Shown here in pieces: positions 42,495 through 50,378 of a stretch of 64,000 nucleotides of DNA. The DNA lies in contig JAEZSE010000046.1 of the NCBI GenBank assembly GCA_023421955.1, positions 124,001 to 188,000 on the forward strand, given 5' to 3'. Every line of letters starts with the position of its first letter. Within the stretch, counting starts at the first letter, position 1. The DNA is from Bacillota bacterium. GTDB lineage: Bacteria; Bacillota; Clostridia; Christensenellales; UMGS416. The translations under genes and the position numbers were made by a program. The notes below the pieces were generated by a model. That model saw only the letters and a list, made by a program, of their open reading frames with translations, did no database searches and was not told the DNA's origin.

Positions 42495-44482
42495 TGCCCC
42501 AGATTCACCTGCTTGATGAGAGCATCGCTCAGAAGATTGCTGCCGGTGAGGTGGTGGAAAAACCCGCCTCAGTGGTCAAGGAACTGCTGGAGAATTCACT
42601 GGATGCCGGCAGCACTTTCGTCACTGTGGAGATCAAGGAAGGCGGCGTGCAGCACATCCGTGTCACCGATAACGGCGGTGGCATCGCCGCACCGGAGGTA
42701 GAGCTGGCGTTCCTTCGCCACTCGACCAGCAAAATTCAGACGCTGGACGACCTCTATAACATCACACAGATGGGCTTTCGCGGTGAGGCACTCTATAGCA
42801 TTGCCGCCGTATCACGGCTTGAGCTTACGACCAAGCCTGCCGCCCAACCAGCTGGTGTACGCCTGACAATCCACGGTGGTAAAAAGGTTTCCATGAGCGA
42901 ATTCGGCTGCCCCGATGGCACTTCGATCATTACCAACGATTTGTTTTTCAATACACCGGCGCGCCTGAAGTTTTTGAATAAACCAGCAATCGAGGCTTCC
43001 TATGTGAGCTCCATCGTGACGCGGCACATACTGGCCCGGCCTGATGTATCGATCAAGTTCATCAACAACGGCAAGGTATTTTATCACAGTCCTGGTGACG
43101 GCAGCCTGAAAAACGCCGTCTACAGCATCTTTGGTCGGGATGTGGCCCAGGGCCTGTTACCGGTGGAGCAATCCGCAGGTGAAGCCTCCGTGTCCGGCTA
43201 TCTGTTTGCTGCAGCCGATGCGCATGGCAACCGGGGCCGTCAGATGCTGATCGTAAACGGGCGCCCAGTCAACAACGCCGCTATCGGAGCCATTGTGGAG
43301 CGGGTTTTCTTTGGCATGACCGATGGCCATAAGTTCCCGGGTTTCGTGCTGCATTTAACTGTACCGCCGGCCGATGTGGATGTGAATGTCCACCCGAACA
43401 AACTACAGGTGCGGTTTGTCAATGAATATAGTGTCAAGAACTTGATCGAGACCGCAGTGTCCCAAGCAGTTGATCGGATAAAAAGTCAGCCGCTGGTATG
43501 GTCGTTCGGCACAGATCCATCATCAGAAATTCATAAGCAGAAAGGGCAGGGGGACGAAGAGGCTTCGGTCACTTCACTTGCTTCTGGTTTCGTAACCACC
43601 GACGAGAAGGTGACCCATGGTTATAATGACACTACCTATATTTCTCAAAGATCTACGATTCAGGCAATCCCGCATGTTGGGGCCATACCAGAACACTCTG
43701 AGTCGGTTGCCGAGTCTGTGGATCGCTTGAAGGAAAGCTTGCGCTCAGCAATGGCCGGTGCTTCACTACCCGGAGCAAGCCTTTTGCCTGAACAGGTCAC
43801 GCTGATGCAACGGCCAAGCATTCCCAACGTGGCTACACAAGCGCAACGAGTCACAGATGAATCTGCGGAAGAAGTTCGGAACCGCCGGCAGCCTACACAA
43901 CCTGCACCGGCTGTACGGGTGATCGGCCAGGTGTTTGACACATATGCATTGATGGAGTTTCAAGACAAACTCTTAATTGTAGATCAACATGCTGCCCATG
44001 AGCGCCTTCTATATGAGCGCTATACAGAACGGCTTCGCACTACAGAGACGCGAAGCCAGAAGCTCCTGATCCCACAGGTTATCAACCTGACCCATGAGCA
44101 AAAAGCAACGCTGGATGAAAACCAGACGGCTTTGGAGAGCATGGGGTTTGAACTTGAGGAATACGGCAGACTGAGTGTGCAAGTGCGAGCTGTGCCCTTC
44201 ATCCTCGGCCAACCACAGGTACAGGATTTTCTGTATGAGCTTTTGGAAATCCTGATTGAGGACAGGTCGCTGCGCAACGAAGACTTGAAACAGGAGCGCT
44301 TGATGTCAATGGCCTGCAAGAAGGCCGTGAAAGGTGGAGACCGGTTGAGCACTTCAGAGCTCTCCGCATTGGCGGCGATCATTGCAGCCGAAGGCATGCC
44401 ATTGACATGCCCTCATGGCAGGCCGTTTGTAATCGTGATGGACCGCAAGACGATGGAAAAGCAATTCAAGCGGGTCAAGTGA
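42494..44482 (+). CDS. mutL: DNA mismatch repair protein MutL
   Basis: MutL couples mismatch recognition to strand removal. The 662-residue product has the N-terminal GHKL ATPase (IAAGEVVEKPASVVKELLENSLDAG contains the ATP lid motifs; NGGGI, GFRGEAL), a variable linker about 340-480, and the C-terminal dimerisation and endonuclease domain with DQHAAHERLLYE near 497, ACKKAVKGG and CPHGRPFV. The DQHA(X)2E(X)4E endonuclease motif is intact, so this MutL nicks DNA itself, as usual where MutH is absent. The start overlaps mutS by one base. Confidence 0.98.
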   Translation: MPQIHLLDESIAQKIAAGEVVEKPASVVKELLENSLDAGSTFVTVEIKEGGVQHIRVTDNGGGIAAPEVELAFLRHSTSKIQTLDDLYNITQMGFRGEALYSIAAVSRLELTTKPAAQPAGVRLTIHGGKKVSMSEFGCPDGTSIITNDLFFNTPARLKFLNKPAIEASYVSSIVTRHILARPDVSIKFINNGKVFYHSPGDGSLKNAVYSIFGRDVAQGLLPVEQSAGEASVSGYLFAAADAHGNRGRQMLIVNGRPVNNAAIGAIVERVFFGMTDGHKFPGFVLHLTVPPADVDVNVHPNKLQVRFVNEYSVKNLIETAVSQAVDRIKSQPLVWSFGTDPSSEIHKQKGQGDEEASVTSLASGFVTTDEKVTHGYNDTTYISQRSTIQAIPHVGAIPEHSESVAESVDRLKESLRSAMAGASLPGASLLPEQVTLMQRPSIPNVATQAQRVTDESAEEVRNRRQPTQPAPAVRVIGQVFDTYALMEFQDKLLIVDQHAAHERLLYERYTERLRTTETRSQKLLIPQVINLTHEQKATLDENQTALESMGFELEEYGRLSVQVRAVPFILGQPQVQDFLYELLEILIEDRSLRNEDLKQERLMSMACKKAVKGGDRLSTSELSALAAIIAAEGMPLTCPHGRPFVIVMDRKTMEKQFKRVK

Positions 44483-44483
44483 T

Positions 44484-45422
44484 ATGAAGCAGAAGCTAGT
44501 TATTATTTGCGGCCCAACGGCAAGCGGCAAAACCGCATTGGCCGTTTCTGTGGCGCAAAACTTGGACGGTGAAATCATCTCTGCTGACTCCATGCAGGTT
44601 TATCGCGGCATGAATATCGGCACAGCCAAGCCGTCCGAGCAGGAGAGGGGAGGGATCCCACACCATCTGCTTGATTGTGCAGCCCCCGGTGAGGATTTCG
44701 GTGCGGCGCGGTATCAGGCAATGGCTCGCGCCGCGATTTCTGACATTGCTGGAAGAGGCAAGCTGCCCATCCTCTGCGGTGGCACCGGGCTCTATATTAG
44801 CGCTACTGTATATCCGCTCACCTTTAGCGATGCCCAACCGAATGAAGACTTGCGCACGGAGTTGAGCCAATATGCTGAAAAACATGGAAATGAAGCGCTC
44901 CACCAGCGTTTGTTCGAGTCTGATCCGAAAGCGGCGGCAGAAATTCATCCAAATAATGTACGGCGCGTAATTCGTGCGCTGGAACGGGTTAATGTTAAGC
45001 CTGATGATTCACAGCAGAATGATTTGTTCAACGGCAACTCTCTGTATGACCTGGCTTGGGTGGGGCTCACAATGGATCGGTCAGTGCTATACCGCCGTAT
45101 CGATGAACGTGTGGAAGCCATGATGTCGCAAGGGCTATGGGAGGAAGTGCAGAGTCTTCGTAACAGGCTCGCGCCAGGATCCACAGCGCTGCAGGCACTG
45201 GGTTATAAGGAATTACTGCAGGCAATAGAAGGCCAGGTTTCACTGGCAGAAGCGGTGGATCGCATCAAAACCGGCACTCGGAATTATGCCAAACGCCAAC
45301 TCACCTGGTTCAGGCGAGAAGGTGGCATACGGTGGTTTGACCCAACAGCCTTTGCCTCAAAGGATCAACTGACTGAGGATGTATGCGGATATATCCGGAG
45401 CGCATTGCATATGAGTGAGTAA
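44484..45422 (+). CDS. miaA: tRNA dimethylallyltransferase
   Basis: MiaA transfers dimethylallyl from DMAPP to A37 of tRNAs reading UNN codons, the step before MiaB. The 312-residue product has the P-loop GPTASGKTALAV near residue 9, DSMQVYRGMNIGTAKP, PHHLLDC, and the C-terminal NYAKRQLTWFRR. It starts two bases after the mutL stop. hfq follows, the conserved bacterial arrangement. Confidence 0.97.
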   Translation: MKQKLVIICGPTASGKTALAVSVAQNLDGEIISADSMQVYRGMNIGTAKPSEQERGGIPHHLLDCAAPGEDFGAARYQAMARAAISDIAGRGKLPILCGGTGLYISATVYPLTFSDAQPNEDLRTELSQYAEKHGNEALHQRLFESDPKAAAEIHPNNVRRVIRALERVNVKPDDSQQNDLFNGNSLYDLAWVGLTMDRSVLYRRIDERVEAMMSQGLWEEVQSLRNRLAPGSTALQALGYKELLQAIEGQVSLAEAVDRIKTGTRNYAKRQLTWFRREGGIRWFDPTAFASKDQLTEDVCGYIRSALHMSE

Positions 45423-45445
45423 ACGCCAATCGGGAGGTGCGCTCC

Positions 45446-45649
45446 ATGAATGGGACCCAATATATAGACAACCTGATCACCCATGGTCAGGAGGTCACAA
45501 TCCGGCTTTGTGAAGGCCGAGACATTCAGGCTGTGCCAATAGCGCAAGACGCCGACTCTATTGTGATTAGCCGAATAACCGGTGAAACGGCATTGATCTA
45601 CAAAAAAGCAATCTCAGTCATTACACCGAATAAAAAGCCCGGAGGATAG
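45446..45649 (+). CDS. hfq: divergent Hfq (Sm-like RNA-binding protein)
   Basis: Hfq is a hexameric RNA chaperone. The 67-residue product follows miaA, as hfq normally does, and has the Sm fold pattern EVTIRLCEGRDI (Sm1) and IYKKAISVITP (Sm2; canonical YKHAIST). The proximal-face residues are altered: the Gln near residue 8 and Phe near 42 of E. coli Hfq are not kept, and the YKH is YKK (Tyr52, Lys53, Lys54). U-rich RNA binding may therefore differ. ATG 45446 is chosen with GGGAGGTG upstream; GTG 45437 would place the site too close. Confidence 0.78.
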   Translation: MNGTQYIDNLITHGQEVTIRLCEGRDIQAVPIAQDADSIVISRITGETALIYKKAISVITPNKKPGG

Positions 45650-45650
45650 T

Positions 45651-46931
45651 ATGGCAGACTTCACCACAGGAACATTTCAAAGCCTGGGCATTGTTGACAC
45701 AGTTGCCGAACAAATTCATGCCATTGAATCATCGCTGCAACCACAATTTAGAGCAATTGAGCAGACCAAGCTTGCCAACCAGGCTAAGGTGATCACTGCG
45801 TTTCGCAAGAACCGGGTGGAATACCGGCACTTTGCCGGTTCTACGGGTTATGGCTATGGAGACATCGGCCGCGATCTCTTGGATCGACTGTTTGCGGATG
45901 TGTTTCACACCGAGTCAGCTCTGGTTCGCCCGCAGATTGTGTCTGGCACCCATGCGCTGTCATTGTGTCTTTATGGGCTGCTTTGCCGGGGAAGCCGGTT
46001 GATTTGCATTACCGGTAAACCCTATGACACGCTGCTGGAAACCATTGGCTTGGAGAAAGGCAAAAATGGTATCGACAGCTTGATTGATCTGGGAGCTGAT
46101 TATCTTCCGGTGGAGTTATTGAACGGCAGGATCGACCTAGAGCAGACTGTTGCTTTACTGCAGGAGCCCATTCAGCCAACGGTCGCTTATCTGCAACGTT
46201 CACGTGGTTACGACTGGCGGCCTGCCATTACGATCCAGGAAATCGGCGTTGCGGTGCAGGCCATCAAGGCGGCAAATCCTACAGCCATCGTTGTCGTGGA
46301 TAACTGCTACGGAGAATTCGTGGAAGAACTGGAGCCGAGCGATGTGGGAGCAGACCTCATCATCGGTTCACTCATCAAAAACCCTGGCGGCGGTCTGGCA
46401 CCAACCGGTGCCTATATCGCCGGCAGAGCAAATCTCATTGACCGAATTCAGTATCGCTTGACCGCGCCGGGCATTGGTATGGAGGTGGGTAGTTGGCCCT
46501 CTGGTTATCAAAGCTTTTATCAGGGGCTTTTCATGGCGCCCCATGTGGTGGGCGAAAGCCTGAAGGGTGCAATCCTCTTGTCCGAAGCAATGACTAGATT
46601 GGGATTTGATGTGATGCCGATGCCCAATGAGATGCGCTCGGATATCACCCAGTCTATTCAGTTTGGCAGTGAGGATAAACTTTTGCGATTCTGCCAAATC
46701 GTACAGAATGCTTCGCCGGTGGACAGCCATGTGGTTCCGGAGCCTTGGCCAATGCCTGGATATCAGAATGATGTGGTGATGGCGGCGGGCACATTCATCC
46801 AGGGAGCATCTATTGAGCTATCCGCCGACGCGCCGATCAAACCGCCGTACATTGGCTATTGGCAGGGTGGATTGACTTATGAGCACTGCAAGCTAGCCAC
46901 GATGATGCTGGCTTCGGAGTTTATGAAATAG
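45651..46931 (+). CDS. methionine gamma-lyase family / aluminium resistance protein (YnbB-like)
   Basis: This 426-residue PLP-dependent protein matches the YnbB family, once called aluminium resistance proteins, often downstream of hfq in Firmicutes. Segments VSGTHALSLCLYGLL, VVVDNCYGEFVEE (PLP-ring Asp region) and GSLIKNPGGGLAPTGAYIAGR (Lys of the Schiff base near residue 246) are typical of the Cys/Met-metabolism PLP fold. GGAGG precedes the ATG. The real reaction is unknown; cysteine/methionine lyase activity is only suggested by fold. Confidence 0.9.
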   Translation: MADFTTGTFQSLGIVDTVAEQIHAIESSLQPQFRAIEQTKLANQAKVITAFRKNRVEYRHFAGSTGYGYGDIGRDLLDRLFADVFHTESALVRPQIVSGTHALSLCLYGLLCRGSRLICITGKPYDTLLETIGLEKGKNGIDSLIDLGADYLPVELLNGRIDLEQTVALLQEPIQPTVAYLQRSRGYDWRPAITIQEIGVAVQAIKAANPTAIVVVDNCYGEFVEELEPSDVGADLIIGSLIKNPGGGLAPTGAYIAGRANLIDRIQYRLTAPGIGMEVGSWPSGYQSFYQGLFMAPHVVGESLKGAILLSEAMTRLGFDVMPMPNEMRSDITQSIQFGSEDKLLRFCQIVQNASPVDSHVVPEPWPMPGYQNDVVMAAGTFIQGASIELSADAPIKPPYIGYWQGGLTYEHCKLATMMLASEFMK

Positions 46932-46969
46932 AATAACGGTGGGGGAGGGAGGCACTCCCCTATTCTCGT

Positions 46970-47013
46970 GCTAAAAGAAAGTAACCCGTCTGATCATGTT
47001 CAGAAGGGTTACT
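46970..47013 (-). terminator. terminator of lexA
   Basis: Two nested stems, AGTAACCC/GGGTTACT (46980-46987 with 47006-47013) and TCTGA/TCAGA, form a long hairpin; on the minus strand TTTCTTTTAG follows. It lies after the lexA stop and may also serve the convergent YnbB gene. Confidence 0.8.
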
Positions 47014-47036
47014 GCAACTTCAGAAGGGAAAAATAA

Positions 47037-47666
47037 TCAGCGGATTCTGCGGAACAATCCGGTTACGCGGCCAAGCACCTTGGCATCGTCCACAATGATC
47101 GGCGCCATTGTGGGGTTTTCCGGCTGAAGACGCACTTTTTTTCCATCCAGGAAGAATCGCTTCACAGTTGCTTCCTCCTCGATCAGCGCCACGACAATGT
47201 CACCGTCGTCAGCATAATTCTGCTGGCGGACAACCACAAAGTCACCGTCATATATGCCGGCATTGATCATGCTTTCACCGCTGACCTTCAGCACGAAAGA
47301 ATGCTCATCTCTCACAAAAGAAGCTGGCAGCGGGATATATTCTTCCACATTCTCATAAGCCAGGATTGGCTGGCCTGCGGTTACCTTGCCGATGATCGGC
47401 ACCGTCATGGCCTTCTGGCGGGCTTCATTGTCTTCATCGAGTATCTCAATGGCTCTTGGTTTTGCCGGATCGCGCTTCAGTAAACCTTTCTTTTTTAAGC
47501 GGCTGATATGCCCATGCACCGTAGAAGTGGATTTCAAACCCACTGCAGTGCAGATTTCTCGCACAGATGGTGGATAGCCATGCTCCTCAGTGTAGGATTT
47601 TATATATTGATAAACCTTTTTCTGTTTTCCACCCAGCTCTTCCACCGCGTCGCTATAAACCGGCAT
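47037..47666 (-). CDS. lexA: SOS repressor LexA
   Basis: LexA represses DNA-damage genes and cleaves itself when RecA forms filaments. From ATG 47666 the product has 209 residues: a winged-helix DNA-binding domain (residues 10-70, PPSVREICTAVGLKSTSTVHGHI), the cleavage site Ala97-Gly98 in VTAGQP, and the catalytic Ser132 (SGESM) and Lys169 (ATVKRFF). GTG 47675 is an alternative start closer to AGGAAGG. The promoter carries a LexA-type box, so autoregulation is expected. It lies directly downstream of the recombinase gene, with its own promoter in between. Confidence 0.97.
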   Translation of the reverse strand: MPVYSDAVEELGGKQKKVYQYIKSYTEEHGYPPSVREICTAVGLKSTSTVHGHISRLKKKGLLKRDPAKPRAIEILDEDNEARQKAMTVPIIGKVTAGQPILAYENVEEYIPLPASFVRDEHSFVLKVSGESMINAGIYDGDFVVVRQQNYADDGDIVVALIEEEATVKRFFLDGKKVRLQPENPTMAPIIVDDAKVLGRVTGLFRRIR

Positions 47667-47700
47667 TGTGGTCACCAGCCTTCCTCTGCTATTGGCATGA

Positions 47701-47729
47701 ATTATAGCATAGATTATTTCAATTGTCAA
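47701..47729 (-). promoter_or_regulatory. consensus sigma-A promoter of lexA
   Basis: On the minus strand TTGACA (47724-47729), 17 bases and TATAAT (47701-47706), both perfect, with a TGC extension. It lies 35 bases before ATG 47666. Confidence 0.92.
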
Positions 47730-47740
47730 ACAGATGTTCG
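47727..47740 (-). promoter_or_regulatory. LexA operator (SOS box) at lexA
   Basis: CGAACATCTGTTTG on the minus strand differs by one base from the palindromic Gram-positive SOS box (CGAAC-N4-GTTCG). Its last three bases are the first three of the -35 hexamer. Confidence 0.82.
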
Positions 47741-48808
47741 CTATTGATCGGTGTTTTTTAGGTAATCCACCGCATCGGCTGCCTTTTTGCGGTTTTCCTC
47801 GCTCATATCGGCGTAGTGTTTACGCGTGGTGTTCACATCCTTATGACCAAGTACATCTGCAACTAGATAAATATCGCCGGTAGCCCGATAAAGCGCTGTT
47901 CCAAAGGTGCTGCGAAGTTTGTGAGGCGTAATTTTTTTCAAGGGCACCGCAGACTGTGCATATTTCTTAACCAGGTTTTCGACGGCTCTGGCGGTGATTC
48001 GGCGGTTTTGCATAGAGAGGAACAGAGCTTCGACATGACCAGGTAAAGCATGAATAGTTTTCCGCTGCGCCATATAATCCTCAAGTGCTGACTTGACTTC
48101 TTCTGAGAAATAAAGGATAGCCTCTTTGCCGCCCTTGCGGGTGACGCGAAAACTCTTATGTTCCATATCAATGTCTTGCACGTTGATATTCACGCATTCA
48201 CTCACACGAACACCAGTTCCTAATAAAAGTTTAATTATTGCGGCATCTCGCTGAGCTGTATGCTTATAGTATTCAGTTTGCTTTTTTGTCAATTCTTTCG
48301 CGGATTCTACTGTGTTCAGCATTACTTTTACTTCATCGCCATCTAGGCGGATGATGGGCTTTTCGGCGATTTTTGGTGTATCAATAATGGCTGTAGGGAG
48401 TTTATTGATGTGTTGGTGTTTCAACAGATACTTGAAGAATGTGCGTACTGCAGAGAGTTTGCGTTTTTTCCCCAGGTTTTTGTTCTGCAGAATTCGATCG
48501 TGTCGTTCATAAATGGACAAGTAGTCCAAAAACATCTCAATGTGGCGCGGTTCGATCAATTGAAGATCTGAGAAGCTAAGCTTGCTAACAGGTATTGTGA
48601 AAAGATTTAGTTCGTCGCCCAGGTAATTCAGGAAAATCCGGAGATCACCTGCGTAATTGATGCGTGTGAGAATGGAAGTATTTGGCTCAATGGAAAGGAT
48701 GAAATCATAACAAACCTCAGGCAACTCCAACAGGATCTTCCGGAGGCGTTCGGCTTGCTTGAGCTTCTCTGCAACTTTATCGTTCTTTACTTTTGTGATA
48801 TGAGCCAT
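47741..48808 (-). CDS. tyrosine recombinase (XerC/D-like)
   Basis: The 355-residue protein is a phage-integrase-family tyrosine recombinase with every catalytic residue: Arg201 (GTGVRVSEC), Lys228 (RKGGKEA), His296-Arg299 (HKLR), His322 (LGHKD) and nucleophile Tyr332 (RKHYADM). The N-terminal SAM-like core-binding domain spans about 30-135. ATG 48808 has AAGGCGG 6 bases upstream. It is longer than XerC/D (about 300), with an extra N-terminal helix. No phage genes are nearby, and the gene sits between rnhA and lexA. A 34-bp inverted repeat overlaps its promoter. Target site unknown; dimer resolution, inversion and autoregulation are all possible. Confidence 0.92.
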   Translation of the reverse strand: MAHITKVKNDKVAEKLKQAERLRKILLELPEVCYDFILSIEPNTSILTRINYAGDLRIFLNYLGDELNLFTIPVSKLSFSDLQLIEPRHIEMFLDYLSIYERHDRILQNKNLGKKRKLSAVRTFFKYLLKHQHINKLPTAIIDTPKIAEKPIIRLDGDEVKVMLNTVESAKELTKKQTEYYKHTAQRDAAIIKLLLGTGVRVSECVNINVQDIDMEHKSFRVTRKGGKEAILYFSEEVKSALEDYMAQRKTIHALPGHVEALFLSMQNRRITARAVENLVKKYAQSAVPLKKITPHKLRSTFGTALYRATGDIYLVADVLGHKDVNTTRKHYADMSEENRKKAADAVDYLKNTDQ

Positions 48809-48834
48809 GCTGATCCGCCTTGTTTGATAAAAAG

Positions 48835-48863
48835 AGAATACCACCCTATCACATTATTGTCAA
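48835..48863 (-). promoter_or_regulatory. promoter of the tyrosine recombinase gene
   Basis: On the minus strand TTGACA (48858-48863), 17 bases and TATTCT (48835-48840), 27 bases before ATG 48808. The first two bases of the -35 are the end of the 34-bp inverted repeat. Confidence 0.75.
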
Positions 48864-48895
48864 CTATTCGTAAAACCTGCGTTTTACGAATAGTT
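48862..48895. repeat. perfect 34-bp inverted repeat at the recombinase promoter
   Basis: AACTATTCGTAAAAC (48862-48876), CTGC, and its exact reverse complement (48881-48895). The geometry, 34 bp with an asymmetric centre, matches loxP/FRT-type sites if read as 13-bp arms with an 8-bp core. It lies 10 bases after the rnhA stop and overlaps the -35 of the recombinase. No U-run follows, so a terminator is less likely. Operator or recombination site. Confidence 0.85.
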
Positions 48896-48905
48896 ATATT
48901 ATTCC

Positions 48906-49367
48906 CTAATCGGCTTGAACTACAAGCTTCTTGATCTCTCCACGGGCCAGTTCATCACATCGATTGTTGTACGTATTATCGGAATGGCCCTTCACCTTGA
49001 TCCAGGTGATGTCATGCCGGGCTATTTGAATCAACAAACACTCCCATAAATCCCGGTTTTTCACATCATCCTTGCTAGATGTCTTCCAATTGTTTTTGCG
49101 CCATCCGTGAAGCCATCCCTTGGTCATCGCATCAATCAGATACGCGCTATCGGAGTATAATGATACATCGCATGGTTGGTTCAGTAACATGAGCCCGCGC
49201 AATGCGGCGGTCAATTCCATGCGGTTGTTCGTCGTTGCTGCTTCGCCGCCGGATAGAATCCGCTCCCGCCCTTGATACATCAGGATGGCTGCCCAACCAC
49301 CGGGGCCCGGATTGCCAGAACAGGCGCCGTCTGTATAAATCTCAATTGCTTTTCTTGCTTCACCCAT
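48906..49367 (-). CDS. rnhA: ribonuclease HI
   Basis: RNase HI cuts the RNA strand of RNA-DNA hybrids. The 153-residue product has the four acidic catalytic residues: Asp in IYTDGACSGNPGPGG near 13, Glu in NRMELTAALRGL near 51, Asp in LYSDSAYLI near 73, and Asp in NNRCDELAR near 138. A basic handle region with GWLHGWRKNNWK is kept, as in E. coli. It starts 3 bases after the proC stop, so the two form an operon. Confidence 0.96.
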   Translation of the reverse strand: MGEARKAIEIYTDGACSGNPGPGGWAAILMYQGRERILSGGEAATTNNRMELTAALRGLMLLNQPCDVSLYSDSAYLIDAMTKGWLHGWRKNNWKTSSKDDVKNRDLWECLLIQIARHDITWIKVKGHSDNTYNNRCDELARGEIKKLVVQAD

Positions 49368-49370
49368 CGA

Positions 49371-50180
49371 TCAGCTGTTTACCATTTGCTTGTATTTCCT
49401 GGAGCATTGATCCACTGCGGAAATCACTATGCCATTGAAGCCGTTTTTCTCAAGATCATACACCGCTTCAATAGTTGTGCCGCCTGGCGTGCAGACGGCA
49501 TCGCGCATGTCGGCGGGATGTCTGTCTGTGCCCTTGAGTGACTTTGCGGCACCGAGCACTGTCTGAGTCGCCAGCTTTCTTGCGGTTTTTGCCGGAAGCC
49601 CGTGATAAATCCCCGCGGAAATTAGTGCTTCGATGAACATGAACACATAAGCTGGCCCACTGCCGCTGATGCCTGTAACAATGTCGAAGTGCTTTTCTTC
49701 GATAATTTCTGTCTCCCCAAAAGAGCCAAATAGCTCCAAAGCGAATTTCAGTTCATCATCTGATAACGTGTTGGATGCGCTAAAAACGCTCATACCCTCT
49801 CCGCTGAGTGCGGGTGTATTGGGCATGACACATAGCACCCGCGTGCTTTCATGCAGCAGGCGTTTGACCTTTTCTGTGCTCCAACCGGCTGCGATGGAAA
49901 TTACGGCTTTCGATGCAAGTTTTGCGGATATTTCTTCAAGAAGCTTTTCGAGTACATATGGCTTTACTGCAAGAAGAATAATATCTGCTTTGACCAGAAG
50001 GTCTGACAATTCGATACACGCATTGACACCGTAATGATCCACCATGCCGATCAGTTTTTCACGATCTACATCATATACAAAAAAGTCTTCCGCATGGAAC
50101 AGATGTGATCGCAATGCTCCGTTGATGATCGCTTCGCCCATTACGCCTGTGCCGATGATACCAACCTTAAATTGTGACAT
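49371..50180 (-). CDS. proC: pyrroline-5-carboxylate reductase
   Basis: ProC reduces 1-pyrroline-5-carboxylate to proline with NAD(P)H. The 269-residue product has the Rossmann motif GIIGTGVMGEAI near residue 8, AVKPYVLEKLL, VMPNTPALSGEGM, and the signature ISGSGPAYVFMFIEAL ... DAVCTPGGTTIEA. GGAGGGCGT precedes the ATG. It is followed by rnhA after 3 bases; no other proline gene is near. Confidence 0.95.
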   Translation of the reverse strand: MSQFKVGIIGTGVMGEAIINGALRSHLFHAEDFFVYDVDREKLIGMVDHYGVNACIELSDLLVKADIILLAVKPYVLEKLLEEISAKLASKAVISIAAGWSTEKVKRLLHESTRVLCVMPNTPALSGEGMSVFSASNTLSDDELKFALELFGSFGETEIIEEKHFDIVTGISGSGPAYVFMFIEALISAGIYHGLPAKTARKLATQTVLGAAKSLKGTDRHPADMRDAVCTPGGTTIEAVYDLEKNGFNGIVISAVDQCSRKYKQMVNS

Positions 50181-50198
50181 ACGCCCTCCGATGTGTTA

Positions 50199-50227
50199 TT
50201 GACTTTTACTTCATCGTTCAGTATAAT
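50199..50227 (+). promoter_or_regulatory. promoter of tRNA-Trp
   Basis: TTGACT (50199-50204), 17 bases and TATAAT (50222-50227), 24 bases before the tRNA 5' end. Confidence 0.85.
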
Positions 50228-50251
50228 TACTTTGCTTGAGAGAGCAATTTA

Positions 50252-50326
50252 GGGGAGTAGCTCAATGGTAGAGTGGTGGTCTCCAAAACCATAGGTTGCG
50301 TGTTCGAGTCGCGTCTCCCCTGCCAG
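50252..50326 (+). tRNA. tRNA-Trp (anticodon CCA)
   Basis: The 75-base cloverleaf folds fully: acceptor AGGGGAG/CTCCCCT, D arm GCTC/GAGT, anticodon arm GTGGT/ACCAT with loop CTCCAAA (anticodon CCA), T arm GCGTG/CGCGT with TTCGAGT, discriminator G, and an encoded 3' CCA. It is a single-gene unit with its own promoter and terminator. It is the substrate of TrpS and the effector of the Trp T-box in this window. Confidence 0.97.
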
Positions 50327-50351
50327 CCCCGCAAAATGCGGGGCTTTTTGT
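50326..50351 (+). terminator. terminator of tRNA-Trp
   Basis: AGCCCCGC (50326-50333) and GCGGGGCT (50339-50346), loop AAAAT, followed by TTTTG. The stem begins at the last base of the CCA end. Confidence 0.9.
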
Positions 50352-50378
50352 TTCATCTTAGAAATTTGGCCGGTGTTT

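Noticed and set aside
47741..48895. Recombinase as part of a prophage or integrative element
   Set aside because: No phage, conjugation or excisionase genes and no tRNA attachment site lie nearby; neighbours are core genes on both sides. The tRNA-Trp at 50252 has no duplicated 3' end in view.
48862..48895. The 34-bp repeat as a simple terminator of rnhA
   Set aside because: It could fold as an RNA hairpin, but GACAATAATG and not a U-run follows on the minus strand; it also overlaps a good -35 element. Kept as a less likely alternative, not as the main call.
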